Source: Pseudomonadota bacterium
Lineage (GTDB): Bacteria; Pseudomonadota; Alphaproteobacteria; Azospirillales; Azospirillaceae
Length of the DNA: 64,000 nt
Direction of reading: 5' to 3'
Assembly: GCA_023423695.1 (NCBI GenBank)
Contig: JAFAFA010000155.1
Location: 1-64,000, forward strand
Position 1 is the first letter of the stretch; the number at the start of each line of letters is the position of its first letter. The notes under the pieces were generated by a model. The model did no database searches. It was not told the origin of the DNA and was given only the letters and a program-made list of their open reading frames with translations. Below are positions 31,981 to 41,399 of this stretch, in pieces. Made by a program: the position numbers and the translations under genes.

Positions 31981-32862
31981 ATGCGCAAATCCGCTTGTTT
32001 CGGGCGCTGGTCGCTGCTGTCCTGTACGGTTGTCCTTTCCCTCCTGGCCGGACCGGCCGTAGCGGCCGATCCTGCTCCACAGGGCCCGGTGCCCCAGAAC
32101 GACCTGCTGAACGCCGAGCTGTGGATGCAGCGCTCGGTCGAATACAAGGCCAATGCGTTGGCGGTCTATGCGCTGGGCAGGATCCAGTTGGACAAGGCGC
32201 TGGCCGACAGGAACTGGACCGCGGCGACCGAGCAGACAGGGAATTACCAGGATCTGCCGCCGGCCGTGGTGCTGGACCTGGACGAGACGGCGATGGACAA
32301 CTCCGCCTATCAGACCGGGCTCGTCACCAACGGCACCGACTTCTCGCCCAAGACCTGGGATGCCTGGGTGAAGGCGGAAAAGGCGACGGCGGTGCCGGGC
32401 GCGGTGGAGTTCACCCAGTATGCCGAGTCGAAGGGCGTCAAGGTCTTCTACGTCACCAACCGCAGCGCCGACCAGGAAGAGCCGACCCGCCGCAACGCGC
32501 AGGCGCTGGGCTTCCCGATGGGCGGCAACGTCGATACCTTCCTGATGTCCAAGGAAAAACCCGACTGGGGTTCGGCCAAGAGCACGCGGCGCGCGGCCAT
32601 CGCCAAGGAGTACCGGATCGTCCTGCTGTTCGGCGACAATTTCGGCGACTTCTCCGACGCCTACAACGGCAGCGACGCGGAGCGGCTGAAGGCCTATGAG
32701 TCGGCGAAGGAGCATTTCGGGCGCGACTGGCTGATGCTGGCCAATCCCGGCTATGGCTCGTTCGAGAGCGCGCCCTACGGTCACAATTTCAAACTCTCGG
32801 CCGAAGAGAAGCGGGCCAGGAAAATCGGTGCGCTGGACCCCTGGGTGGCGCCGGCCCAGTAA
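31981..32862 (+). CDS. HAD-family acid phosphatase, lipoprotein e(P4)-like
   Basis: This exported phosphatase of about 293 residues is of HAD subfamily IIIB, which dephosphorylates 5'-nucleotides or other monoesters in the periplasm. The signal peptide (LLSCTVVLSLLAGPAVAA) has no lipobox Cys at the cleavage site, unlike true e(P4). The catalytic motif is VVLDLDETAMDNS, followed by VFYVTNRSADQEEPTR and LLFGDNFGDFSD for the metal. The ATG at 31981 or the in-frame ATG at 31969 may be the start. Confidence 0.9.
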   Translation: MRKSACFGRWSLLSCTVVLSLLAGPAVAADPAPQGPVPQNDLLNAELWMQRSVEYKANALAVYALGRIQLDKALADRNWTAATEQTGNYQDLPPAVVLDLDETAMDNSAYQTGLVTNGTDFSPKTWDAWVKAEKATAVPGAVEFTQYAESKGVKVFYVTNRSADQEEPTRRNAQALGFPMGGNVDTFLMSKEKPDWGSAKSTRRAAIAKEYRIVLLFGDNFGDFSDAYNGSDAERLKAYESAKEHFGRDWLMLANPGYGSFESAPYGHNFKLSAEEKRARKIGALDPWVAPAQ

Positions 32863-32902
32863 GGACGTGACGTTCGGGGGTGCGCCGGTCTGAGACGGAC
32901 TC

Positions 32903-33055
32903 TCAGAAGATCAGGCGCACCGCCTGCACGATCACCACCCACGGCGCGCCGATCATCACCGTCCACACGGCCAGACGGGGCAACCCGCGCATCTTGCGGA
33001 TTTTCGGCTCGGCGGACGGGGCGGCTTCGAAAGAGGTGGCGTTGTAGATCGACAT
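32903..33055 (-). CDS. Small membrane protein
   Basis: This 50-residue peptide has a polar N terminus (MSIYNATSFEAAPSAEPKIR) and a basic stretch, then a hydrophobic helix (LAVWTVMIGAPWVVIVQAVR). An in-frame ATG at 33070 would add five residues. It is convergent with the acid phosphatase gene, about 40 bp apart. Function is unknown; the composition resembles real small membrane proteins. Confidence 0.5.
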   Translation of the reverse strand: MSIYNATSFEAAPSAEPKIRKMRGLPRLAVWTVMIGAPWVVIVQAVRLIF

Positions 33056-33255
33056 GGCCTGCTGCTCCATGAGCAAGATGACGGTGACGCCATCATGCAG
33101 TTACGATCCTTAACGACCTTTAAAGAGCGCGGGCTCCGAAGTCGGCGTTTGCGCATTACCTCCACCGGGTAAGTATACTCCCGGCAAAGGCGGCGTCGCG
33201 GCGCTGAGCGAAAGTCGCCACGACGCCGCGCCACGACCCCGCGATGGAACGGACG

Positions 33256-33651
33256 TTACGGCTTCGCCACATGCCAGACGTTGTTCACGCCGTCACCGGT
33301 GGTGTCGCCGGGCTTGGTGTCCTTGGCCCAGGTATAGAGCGGTTTGCCGTCGTAGGCCCATTGCCGGAATCCGTCGTCGCGGGTGACGACGGTGTATTTG
33401 CCCATCGGCTTGGCGGAGGCGGGAGCCATCAGCGGCGGCCAGTTCGTCGCGCAAGGCCCATTGCAGGCCGACTTGCCTGCCGTGTCCTTATCGAAGACGT
33501 AGAGCGTCATACCCTTTGCGTCGGTCAGGACGGGCCCCATTGCGGTCTTCCCCATCATGGCCGGTTCCTTGTCCTGAGCGAAGGCCGGGGCGGCGAACAG
33601 GACGACCCCCAGGCCGACGGCGGCGACGGCAGCGCGGAATGCGGACTTCAT
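33256..33651 (-). CDS. Secreted COG4315-type repeat protein
   Basis: This 131-residue periplasmic protein has a signal peptide (AAVAAVGLGVVLFAAPAFA) followed by two copies of the secreted repeat seen in COG4315 proteins: GMTLYVFDKDTAGKSACNG with CATNWPPLMAP, then WAYDGKPLYTWAKDTKPGD. The ATG has GGGAGG upstream. Family members are of unknown function. It stands alone. Confidence 0.85.
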   Translation of the reverse strand: MKSAFRAAVAAVGLGVVLFAAPAFAQDKEPAMMGKTAMGPVLTDAKGMTLYVFDKDTAGKSACNGPCATNWPPLMAPASAKPMGKYTVVTRDDGFRQWAYDGKPLYTWAKDTKPGDTTGDGVNNVWHVAKP

Positions 33652-33764
33652 TGCGTGGTTCCTCCCGAAACAGGCCCGCCGGACGGCAGGCCCGATGGAT
33701 CAAGGACGCAATGGAAGGCCGAATATTCCGCAGGCCGCCGGCTGCAGGTTTTCCATGCCTGGTG

Positions 33765-34463
33765 CTACACCGTCAGGTACTTGCGCACCTCCTGCTCGTC
33801 CAGGCCGCTGCGCGGGCCGGACAGCATCACCTCGCCGCGCTCCATCACCACCCAGTCGTCGGCAAGGTCGCGGGCGAAGTCGAAATACTGCTCCACCAGC
33901 AGGATCGCCATGGTGCCCTTGTCGCGCAGGTAGGAGATGGCGCGGCCGATGTCCTTGATGATCGACGGCTGGATGCCCTCGGTCGGCTCGTCCAGAACCA
34001 GCAGGCGCGGGCGGGTCACCAAGGCGCGGCCGATGGCGAGCTGCTGCTGCTGGCCGCCGGACAGGTCGCCGCCGCGGCGCTCCAGCATGGATTTCAACAC
34101 CGGGAACAGCTCGAACACCTCGTCGGGAATCGAACGTTGCGAGCGCGGCAGCGGGGCATAGCCGGTCAGCAGGTTTTCCCGCACCGTCAGCAGCGGGAAG
34201 ATCTCGCGCCCCTGCGGCACGTAGGCGATGCCGCGGCGCGCCCGGTCCGCCGGGGCCATCTTCGTCACGTCCGCACCGTCCCAGCCGATGGAGCCGCCGG
34301 ACACCGGCTTCAGCCCGACGATGGCGCGCAGCAGGCTGGATTTGCCGACACCGTTGCGGCCGACCAGACAGGTGACCTTGCCGATTTCGGCCTTCATGGA
34401 GACGCCGCGCAGGGCCTGGGCGGCGCCGTAATGCAGATCGAGGGAGCGAATGTCCAGCATCAT
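33765..34463 (-). CDS. urtE: Urea ABC transporter ATP-binding protein UrtE
   Basis: This 232-residue ATPase of the branched-chain amino-acid/urea (HAAT) family has Walker A GRNGVGKSSLLRAI, signature LSGGQQQQLAIGRAL and Walker B LLVLDEPTEGIQP. With UrtD it powers UrtBC to import urea. It is the last gene of the urt operon, 11 bp after urtD. No urease genes follow in this window. Confidence 0.95.
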   Translation of the reverse strand: MMLDIRSLDLHYGAAQALRGVSMKAEIGKVTCLVGRNGVGKSSLLRAIVGLKPVSGGSIGWDGADVTKMAPADRARRGIAYVPQGREIFPLLTVRENLLTGYAPLPRSQRSIPDEVFELFPVLKSMLERRGGDLSGGQQQQLAIGRALVTRPRLLVLDEPTEGIQPSIIKDIGRAISYLRDKGTMAILLVEQYFDFARDLADDWVVMERGEVMLSGPRSGLDEQEVRKYLTV

Positions 34464-34474
34464 GGGATCTCCCG

Positions 34475-35221
34475 TCAGCGGCCGAGATAGGTGTCGATGA
34501 CCTGGCTGTTGGCGCTGACCGAATCCAGTGAGCCTTCGGCCAGCACGGAGCCCTCGGCCAGCACCGTCACCTTGACGCCGAGCGCGCGGACGAAGCTCAT
34601 GTCATGCTCCACCACGATCACCGAATGCTTGCCGGCGATGCTGCACAGCAGTTCCGCCGTCTGTTCGGTTTCGGCATCGGTCATGCCGGCCACCGGCTCG
34701 TCCACCAGCAGAAGCTTGGGATCCTGGGCCAGCAGCATGCCGATCTCCAGCCATTGCTTCTGCCCGTGCGACAGGCTGCCGGCCTGCCGGCTGCGCAAGG
34801 GCGACAGGCGGGTGATATCGAGGATTTCCTCGATCCGGCTGCGGTCGGCGCGGCTGATGGCGTAGGTCAGCGTCTTCAACGGCCGGCGCGGCGCCTTCAA
34901 CGCCAGTTCCAGGTTGTCCCACACCGTGTGAGGTTCGAACACCGTCGGGCGCTGGAACTTGCGGCCGATGCCGAGATTGGCGATGGCCGCCTCGCGCAGG
35001 CGAGTCAGGTCGGTGTCGCCCTCGAACAGGATGGTGCCGGTGTCGGGGCGGGTCTTGCCGGTGATGACGTCCATCATCGTCGTCTTGCCGGCGCCGTTGG
35101 GGCCGATGATCGCCCGCATCTCGCCCGGCATCATCACCAGCGACAGGCTGTTCAGCGCCTTGAATCCGTCGAAGCTGACCGACACGCCGTCGAGATAGAG
35201 AAGGGTCGATTCCGCGCTCAT
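34475..35221 (-). CDS. urtD: Urea ABC transporter ATP-binding protein UrtD
   Basis: This 248-residue ATPase has Walker A GPNGAGKTTMMDVI, signature LSHGQKQWLEIGM (the LSHGQ variant of this family) and Walker B LLLVDEPVAGMTDAE. It pairs with UrtE. Only 3 bp separate it from urtC, so it is cotranslated. Confidence 0.95.
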   Translation of the reverse strand: MSAESTLLYLDGVSVSFDGFKALNSLSLVMMPGEMRAIIGPNGAGKTTMMDVITGKTRPDTGTILFEGDTDLTRLREAAIANLGIGRKFQRPTVFEPHTVWDNLELALKAPRRPLKTLTYAISRADRSRIEEILDITRLSPLRSRQAGSLSHGQKQWLEIGMLLAQDPKLLLVDEPVAGMTDAETEQTAELLCSIAGKHSVIVVEHDMSFVRALGVKVTVLAEGSVLAEGSLDSVSANSQVIDTYLGR

Positions 35222-35224
35222 GGG

Positions 35225-36388
35225 TCAGGCTCCCTTCTGGCCAGCGGTCTGGTTTGCGGGTTGGGCGGTGGGAAGGGGCGACGCCTTGCTGCGGCGGGGC
35301 AGCTTCGCGGTCAACTGGCTCCACAGCCCGAGCAGGCCCTTGGGCAGGAACAGCGTCACCGCCACGAACAGACCGCCCAGCGCGAACAGCCACAGCTCCG
35401 GCAGGGCGCCGGTGAAGTAGCTCTTGCCCATGTTGACCAGCACCGCGCCCAGGATGCCGCCGGCCAGCGTGCCGCGCCCGCCGACCGCGACCCAGATCAC
35501 CGCCTCGATCGAGCTGGCCGGGGCGAATTCCGACGGGTTGATGATGCCGACCTGCGGGACGTAGAGCGCACCCGCCACACCGGCCATGCAGGCCGACAGG
35601 GTCCAGGCGAACAGCTTGTAGCTTTCGGTGTCGTAGCCCATGAAGCGGACGCGGCTTTCGGCGTCGCGCAACGCCACCAGCACCTTGCCCAGCTTGGACG
35701 CGATGACGCCCGACGCGATCATGTATGACAGGGCGAGCGCCGCCACCGTCGCCACGAACAGTGCGACGCGGGTGGTGTCGGCCTGGATGTCGTAGCCGAG
35801 GATGTCCTTGAAGTCGGTCAGGCCGTTGTTGCCGCCGAAGCCCATGTCGTTGCGGAAGAAGGCCAGCAGCAGGGCGAAGGTCAGCGCCTGGGTGATGATC
35901 GACAGGTAGACGCCGGTGACGCGGCTGCGGAAGGCGAACCAGCCGAAGGCGAAGGCCAGCACGCCCGGCACCGCCAGCACCATCAGCGCCGCGAACCAGA
36001 ACTGGTCGAAGCCCCACCAGTACCAGGGCAGCTCCGTCCAGTTCAGGAAGACCATGAAGTCGGGGAGTTCCGGGTTGCCGTAGACGCCGCGCGGGCCGAT
36101 CTGCCGCATCAGGTACATGCCCATGGCATAGCCGCCGAGCGCGAAGAAGGCGGCATGGCCGAGCGACAGGATGCCGCAATAGCCCCACACCAGATCGAGC
36201 GCCAGCGCCAGCAGCGCGAAGCACAGGTATTTGCCCAGCAGCGAGACGGTGAAGACCGACAGGTGGAAGGGCGAGTCCGCCGGCACCCACAGCGTCATCA
36301 CCGGAACCGCCACCGCCAGAACGGCGAGGATCGTCAAAACGATCCCGGCCTTGCGGTCCAGCCCCATCAGGAAAAAGCGCAGCAGCAT
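35225..36388 (-). CDS. urtC: Urea ABC transporter permease UrtC
   Basis: This 387-residue multi-spanning permease is of the LivM type, with about ten hydrophobic segments and the conserved loop YDTESYKLFAWTLSACMAG. It forms the channel with UrtB. The ATG at 36388 lies 4 bp after urtB, so the genes are one transcript. Confidence 0.95.
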   Translation of the reverse strand: MLLRFFLMGLDRKAGIVLTILAVLAVAVPVMTLWVPADSPFHLSVFTVSLLGKYLCFALLALALDLVWGYCGILSLGHAAFFALGGYAMGMYLMRQIGPRGVYGNPELPDFMVFLNWTELPWYWWGFDQFWFAALMVLAVPGVLAFAFGWFAFRSRVTGVYLSIITQALTFALLLAFFRNDMGFGGNNGLTDFKDILGYDIQADTTRVALFVATVAALALSYMIASGVIASKLGKVLVALRDAESRVRFMGYDTESYKLFAWTLSACMAGVAGALYVPQVGIINPSEFAPASSIEAVIWVAVGGRGTLAGGILGAVLVNMGKSYFTGALPELWLFALGGLFVAVTLFLPKGLLGLWSQLTAKLPRRSKASPLPTAQPANQTAGQKGA

Positions 36389-36392
36389 CGGA

Positions 36393-38015
36393 TCAGGCCT
36401 CCACCGCGCGGCCCTTCAGCGCGAACAGGCCGCGCGGACGCCGTTGGATGAACAGGATGATGAAGATCAGCACCAGGATCTTGCCCAGCACCGCACCGGC
36501 ATAGGGTTCCAGGAACTTGTTGATGGAGCCCAGCGTCAGGGCGCCGACCAGCGTGCCCCACAGGTTGCCCACGCCGCCGAACACCACGACCATGAAGCTG
36601 TCGATGATGTAGCCCTGCCCCAGGTTCGGGCTGACATTGTCGATCTGGCTCAGCGCCACCCCGGCCAGCCCGGCGATGCCGGAGCCGAGACCGAAGGTCA
36701 GCGCGTCCACCCGCGCGGTGCGGATGCCCATGGCATTGGCCATCGGCCGGTTCTGCGTCACGGCGCGGATCGACAGGCCGAACCAGGTGCGCTTCAGCGC
36801 CACCAGCAGCGCCGCAAAGACGGCGAAGGCGAAGATGACGATCCACAGCCGGCCATAGGTGATGGTCAGGCCGCCCAGTTCGAAGGCGCCGGACATCCAA
36901 CTCGGCGCGCCGACCTCGCGGTTGGTCGGGCCGAAGATGGAACGGACCGCCTGCTGCAGCGCCAGCGACAGGCCCCAGGTGGCAAGCAGCGTTTCCAGCG
37001 GACGGCCGTAGAGCCAGCGGATCACGCTGCGCTCGATGGCGATGCCGACGCCGCCGGAAACGAGGAAGGCGGCAGGCAGCGCCACCAGGATCGACAGGTC
37101 GAACAGGCCGGGAGCGTAGGCGCGGAAGGCCTCCTGCACCATGAAAGTGGTGTAGGCGCCGATCATCACCATCTCGCCATGGGCCATGTTGATGACGCCC
37201 ATCACGCCGAAGGTGACAGCCAACCCGATGGCGGCCAGCAGCAGCACCGAACCCAGCGACAGCCCATACCAGAGATTCTGCAATGCGGCCCAGAAGGCCA
37301 GTTTCTGCTCCAGGGTGGAGACGGCCGCGGCGGCCGATTTCTTGGTGAGGTCCGACGCGCCGGAACTGGCGACCATGTTCAGCAGCACCAGCGCGTCGCG
37401 GTCGCCGCGGGCGGTGAGCGTGTCGGTCGCCGACTGGATTTCGGCGTCGGTCATCTTCGCCGCGGCGTCGCCGGTCAGCAGGATGGCGGCGCGCGCCTGC
37501 TCCATGGCGGCGCGCACGCCCTTGTCCTGCTCCTTGGCGATGGCGGCGCTCAGCGTCTCCAGCGCAGAGGCGTCACGGCTCTTGAACACCGCATCGGCGG
37601 CGGAGCGGCGGACGCCGGCATCGGGGCTCATCAGGGTGAGCGCGCCGAGCGAGGCGCTGATGGCGCGGCGGAGCGCGTTGTTGATGCGGACCTTCTCGAC
37701 CGCGGTGGCCGGCGCATCACCCAGTGCGGCGCGGGTCAGCGGGTCGGTCAGGGTGTAGACGTCGCCGGCCTTGCGGGCGATGACGACGGCGCCGTCGGCC
37801 TTGCGCACATGGAGGTCGCCGGCCTGGAGCGCCTCGATCACCGGCACGGCGGCGGGGTCACCGGCCTCCGACAGTTGCGCCAGAGCCTTTTCGGTTCCGG
37901 AATAGCCGCCGCTGCCCAGGGCCTGGACGAGAGGACGGAGGTCGGCGGCGAATGCGGCGGTCGATGTGGCGACCACCACACAGAGCGCCATCAGCCAGCG
38001 GAGAGCGCGTCGCAT
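36393..38015 (-). CDS. urtB: Urea ABC transporter permease UrtB
   Basis: This 540-residue protein has a signal peptide (LMALCVVVATSTAAFA) and a periplasmic N-terminal domain of about 200 residues typical of UrtB, then a LivH-type permease domain starting near SLGSVLLLAAIGLAVTFGVM and containing NMAHGEMVMIGAYTT. The ATG at 38015 (MRRALRWLM) is chosen; the frame extends upstream through the palindromic repeat, which is probably not coding. It lies after urtA with about 208 bp between. Confidence 0.95.
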   Translation of the reverse strand: MRRALRWLMALCVVVATSTAAFAADLRPLVQALGSGGYSGTEKALAQLSEAGDPAAVPVIEALQAGDLHVRKADGAVVIARKAGDVYTLTDPLTRAALGDAPATAVEKVRINNALRRAISASLGALTLMSPDAGVRRSAADAVFKSRDASALETLSAAIAKEQDKGVRAAMEQARAAILLTGDAAAKMTDAEIQSATDTLTARGDRDALVLLNMVASSGASDLTKKSAAAAVSTLEQKLAFWAALQNLWYGLSLGSVLLLAAIGLAVTFGVMGVINMAHGEMVMIGAYTTFMVQEAFRAYAPGLFDLSILVALPAAFLVSGGVGIAIERSVIRWLYGRPLETLLATWGLSLALQQAVRSIFGPTNREVGAPSWMSGAFELGGLTITYGRLWIVIFAFAVFAALLVALKRTWFGLSIRAVTQNRPMANAMGIRTARVDALTFGLGSGIAGLAGVALSQIDNVSPNLGQGYIIDSFMVVVFGGVGNLWGTLVGALTLGSINKFLEPYAGAVLGKILVLIFIILFIQRRPRGLFALKGRAVEA

Positions 38016-38067
38016 CGCGGGTCCTTCGGTGCGGGGGGCAGATGTCGGTGGAAGTTTAAAATGCGCT

Positions 38068-38190
38068 GACGCTTGCCCCCTCCCCGCCCCTCCCCCGCTG
38101 ACGCGGGAGAGGGAGAGATCCCCTCCACCGTGATCGGACCGACCTGCGGTCGGCCGAGAGCGGGGGAGGGTTAGGGAGGGGGCAAGCGTC
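38068..38190. repeat. Dispersed palindromic intergenic element, copy 2
   Basis: This imperfect inverted repeat of about 123 bp has ends GACGCTTGCCCCCTCCC (38068-38084) and GGGAGGGGGCAAGCGTC (38174-38190) that are perfect 17-bp complements. In reverse it closely matches the element at 16671-16791. It sits in the gap between urtA and urtB and would fold into a strong mRNA hairpin. Confidence 0.85.
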
Positions 38191-38223
38191 GCAACCACTC
38201 AGGTCAGAGTAGGAACGCTACCC

Positions 38224-39531
38224 TCACGACCCCTTGCCGCCGCACTTGCCGGTCTTCACGTTGAAGTTGCCGCAGGACATCGGCTTGCGCCAGTCGGCGA
38301 TCAGATCCTTGCTGTCCGGCAGATAGTCCGACCACTCGTCGCCCGGGACGAGGCCCGAGGTCTTGGAGACGACGTCGAACTGGCCGTTCTCCTGCACTTC
38401 GCCGATCAGCACCGGCTTGGTGATGTGGTGGTTCGGCAGCATCGCCGAATAGCCGCCGGTCAGGTTGGGGACCGACACGCCAACCATGGCGTCAATGACC
38501 TTGTCCGGCTCGGTGGTGCCGGCCGCCTCAACCGCCTTCACCCACATGTTGAAGCCGATGTAATGGGCCTCCATCGGGTCGTTGGTGACGCGCTTGTCGT
38601 TCTTGGTGTAGGTCTTCCAGGCCTTGATGAAGTCGCTGTTGGCCGGCGTCTCGACCGACTGGAAGTAGTTCCAGGCGGCCAGATGGCCCAGCAGCGGCTT
38701 GGTGTCGATGCCGGCCAACTCTTCCTCGCCGACCGAGAAGGCGACGACCGGGATGTCCTGCGCCTTCACGCCCTGGTTGCCCAGCTCCTTGTAGAAGGGA
38801 ACGTTGGCGTCGCCGTTAATGGTGGAGACGACGGCGGTCTTCTTGCCGGCCGAGCCGAACTTCTTGATGTCCGCCACGATCGACTGCCAGTCGGAATGAC
38901 CGAACGGCGTGTAGTTGATCATGATGTCCTCGGGCTTGACGCCCTTGCCCTTCAGATAGGCTTCGAGGATCTTGTTGGTCGTGCGCGGATAGACGTAGTC
39001 GGTGCCGGCCAGGACCCAGCGCTGGACCTTCTCCTTCTCCATCAGGTAGTCGACGGCGGGGACCGCCTGCTGGTTCGGGGCGGCGCCGGTGTAGAAGACG
39101 TTGCGGGAGGACTCCTCGCCCTCATACTGGACCGGGTAGAAGAGGATGTTGTTCAGCTCCTCGAACACCGGCAGGACCGACTTGCGGCTGACCGAGGTCC
39201 AGCAGCCGAACACGGCCGATACCTTGTCCTTGCTGATCAGCTCGCGCGCCTTCTCGGCGAACAGCGGCCAGTTGGAGGCCGGATCGACCACCACCGGCTC
39301 CAGCTTCTTGCCCAGCAGACCGCCCTTCTTGTTCTGCTCGTCGATCAGCATCAGCATGACGTCCTTGAGCGTCGTCTCGCTGATCGCCATCGTGCCGGAC
39401 AAGGAATGCAGGATGCCCACCTTGATCGTGTCCTGCGCCATCGCCGGCGCGGACATCGCAGCCATCGCGCCCATGGCCAGACCGGCCAGCGCGCTGATCC
39501 CGAAGCTCGACGTCAGTTGCTTGGTCCGCAT
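38224..39531 (-). CDS. urtA: Urea ABC transporter substrate-binding protein UrtA
   Basis: This 435-residue periplasmic receptor has a signal peptide (FGISALAGLAMGAMAAMSAP to MAQD) and the family motif KVGILHSLSGTMAISETTLK. It also has DPASNWPLFAEKARELI and GCWTSVSRKSVLPVFE. It should capture urea or short-chain amides. It is the first gene of the operon and is well expressed judging by GGAAGGGGG before the ATG at 39531; the longer frame to 39582 is not needed. About 300 bp upstream are noncoding, with no NtrC or sigma54 site that I could see. Confidence 0.95.
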   Translation of the reverse strand: MRTKQLTSSFGISALAGLAMGAMAAMSAPAMAQDTIKVGILHSLSGTMAISETTLKDVMLMLIDEQNKKGGLLGKKLEPVVVDPASNWPLFAEKARELISKDKVSAVFGCWTSVSRKSVLPVFEELNNILFYPVQYEGEESSRNVFYTGAAPNQQAVPAVDYLMEKEKVQRWVLAGTDYVYPRTTNKILEAYLKGKGVKPEDIMINYTPFGHSDWQSIVADIKKFGSAGKKTAVVSTINGDANVPFYKELGNQGVKAQDIPVVAFSVGEEELAGIDTKPLLGHLAAWNYFQSVETPANSDFIKAWKTYTKNDKRVTNDPMEAHYIGFNMWVKAVEAAGTTEPDKVIDAMVGVSVPNLTGGYSAMLPNHHITKPVLIGEVQENGQFDVVSKTSGLVPGDEWSDYLPDSKDLIADWRKPMSCGNFNVKTGKCGGKGS

Positions 39532-39886
39532 GAAGTTGCCCCCTTCCTTTGGCGCCCCGGTTGCTCCGGGGCTTCGCCACATCGTCGGAAGAAAGGCTAC
39601 CGCGCATGCGAAAGACCGTATCTACGTCAAATGACACATACGGCCACGTCCCGGCATGTCCGGCGGTACCACCGGCGACGGTTCGGAATAAAACCGGTGC
39701 GGTGGCGTCCACCTGTCTGATGAACACGTGTAACGACGATGGCCTCCCGCGAGTGACGCGGCGATGCACGGGAGCAACAGTGTGAACAGCAGAGCTGACG
39801 ACACCAAATGTCGCTTGCGGATCCCGGATGGCTGGTCGAAGGATACAGCGCTCGATCCTATCCGTTCACGTTCCGGTCCCATCGCC
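39532..39886. promoter_or_regulatory. Divergent promoter region, urtA / L,D-transpeptidase
   Basis: This 355-bp noncoding gap must hold the urt operon promoter and that of the transpeptidase gene. I looked for a sigma54 element (GG-N10-GC with TTGCA) and see none convincing. AT content is higher around 39610-39640. No repeats stand out. Confidence 0.4.
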
Positions 39887-41392
39887 ATGCATGATCACCG
39901 CCGCCTGATCTCCCGCCGTTCCGCCGCCCTCTGCATGGTCGGTGGGCTGGTCGGCGTCATCCTGAGCGGTCCTGCGCTGGCCGCACCGCAGAAGGATGCG
40001 GCGCAGGCCGCCAAGCCTCCGCTGGTCGCCGGCTGGGCCGCGGCGCTGGAACAGCGTGCGCAGGAAATCCAGAACGCGCCGAAGGTGCAGGCCACCCGCA
40101 TCGGCTATGGCGCCGTCGTCAAGAAGGGCGACGGCGGCATGATCGAGAGCGTCGCCCCGGCGGTCGAGCTGCCACCGGCGGATGTGCAGCAGGCCCAGAC
40201 ACCCACCCTGCCCGGCCTGGAGCCGGTGGAACCGGCGCCGCCGGTCGTCATCACCGTGCGCTCGCCGCTGGCCGACCGCGTCGGCCGGGTATCGCGCCGC
40301 CTGATCGAGCTGGGCTTCCTGCCCGCCGACAAGTGGACCGACAGCTTCAACGACGATGTCGAAGTGGCAGTGCGCGCCTTCCAGCTGGCGGAAGGGCTGC
40401 AGCCCGACGGCAAGGTCGGCGAGGTGACCCGCCAGGCGATGGACCGCACGCCCGCCCAGACCGTGGCGCTTCTGCGCCGCGCCGCCGCGGCGATGCGGGC
40501 GCAGCAGGCCTCCATCCCCGAGACCACCGTGCTGGTCAACCTGCCCGGCCAGTCCGTCACCCTCATCGAACGCGGCCGTCCGACCTTCACCATGCGTGCG
40601 GTGGTCGGCCGGCCATCGCGCAAGACGCCGCTGCTGCAGGACAAGATCACCAGCGTCACCATCAACCCGACCTGGACCGTCCCGCCGACGGTGTTGACCG
40701 AGGACAAGCTGCCGGCCCTGCGCAAGAAGGGCACCACCGGCATCAAGAACGCCGTGGTCTATCTGGACGGGACCGAAGTGGTCAGCACCCAGTCGGTCAA
40801 CTGGTGGGGGGTCGATCCCGGCCGCATCCGCATCGTCCAGAAGCCGGGGGACGACAACGCGCTGGGCCGCTTCCGCTTCAATCTGACCAACGGCGACGGC
40901 ATCTTCCTGCACGGCACCAACGATCCCAGGCTGTTCAGCCGCGACCTGCGCGCCGCCAGCTCCGGTTGCGTGCGGCTGGAGGATGCCCGGATGATGGCGG
41001 AGACGCTGCTGGGTGCCGCGAAGATGACGCCGGCAAGCATCGGCCAGCAGCTCGACACCGGAGAGACCAAGACGATCCGGTTGCCGAATGCCATCCCCGT
41101 GCGCTTCGTCTACTGGAACGCCTCGGTCGACACCGCCGGCGTGGTGCGCGTCCATCCCGACATCTACGAGGATCCGCCCACCCTTTCCACCCCGGCCGGC
41201 CAGTCTGGTTCGGCCGCTCCGGCGATGTCGGCCAATCCGGCGGGCAACACTGCCGCCACCCCGGTGTCGACGCCGCGCCCGCTGTCCAAGCCGGCGCCGC
41301 TGCCGGTCCCGGCCGCCCATGCACCGACACCGCTGTCGTCGGCGTCGGTCCCGGCACCGGCCAAGCCGCTGCCGGCGTCGACGGGAATGTGA
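39887..41392 (+). CDS. L,D-transpeptidase (YkuD) with peptidoglycan-binding domain
   Basis: This 501-residue periplasmic enzyme cross-links peptidoglycan or attaches proteins to it. The start MHDHRRLISRRSAALCMVGG carries a Tat-like twin-Arg signal. Next comes a PG_binding_1-type domain (LGFLPADKWTDSFNDDVEVA) and then the YkuD domain: VLVNLPGQSVTLIERG, IFLHGTNDPRLF and the catalytic His/Cys motif AASSGCVRLED. The Pro/Ala/Ser-rich C-terminal tail of about 80 residues is unusual and likely disordered. A VOC gene follows almost immediately. Confidence 0.93.
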   Translation: MHDHRRLISRRSAALCMVGGLVGVILSGPALAAPQKDAAQAAKPPLVAGWAAALEQRAQEIQNAPKVQATRIGYGAVVKKGDGGMIESVAPAVELPPADVQQAQTPTLPGLEPVEPAPPVVITVRSPLADRVGRVSRRLIELGFLPADKWTDSFNDDVEVAVRAFQLAEGLQPDGKVGEVTRQAMDRTPAQTVALLRRAAAAMRAQQASIPETTVLVNLPGQSVTLIERGRPTFTMRAVVGRPSRKTPLLQDKITSVTINPTWTVPPTVLTEDKLPALRKKGTTGIKNAVVYLDGTEVVSTQSVNWWGVDPGRIRIVQKPGDDNALGRFRFNLTNGDGIFLHGTNDPRLFSRDLRAASSGCVRLEDARMMAETLLGAAKMTPASIGQQLDTGETKTIRLPNAIPVRFVYWNASVDTAGVVRVHPDIYEDPPTLSTPAGQSGSAAPAMSANPAGNTAATPVSTPRPLSKPAPLPVPAAHAPTPLSSASVPAPAKPLPASTGM

Positions 41393-41399
41393 GGCCGGC

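Noticed and set aside
36393..38198. Start of urtB at 38198
   Set aside because: The extra 61 codons lie in the palindromic repeat; the start at 38015 gives a proper signal peptide.
39532..39886. Sigma54/NtrC site for the urea operon
   Set aside because: A nitrogen-controlled promoter was expected, but no GG-N10-GC element or convincing NtrC palindrome is visible.
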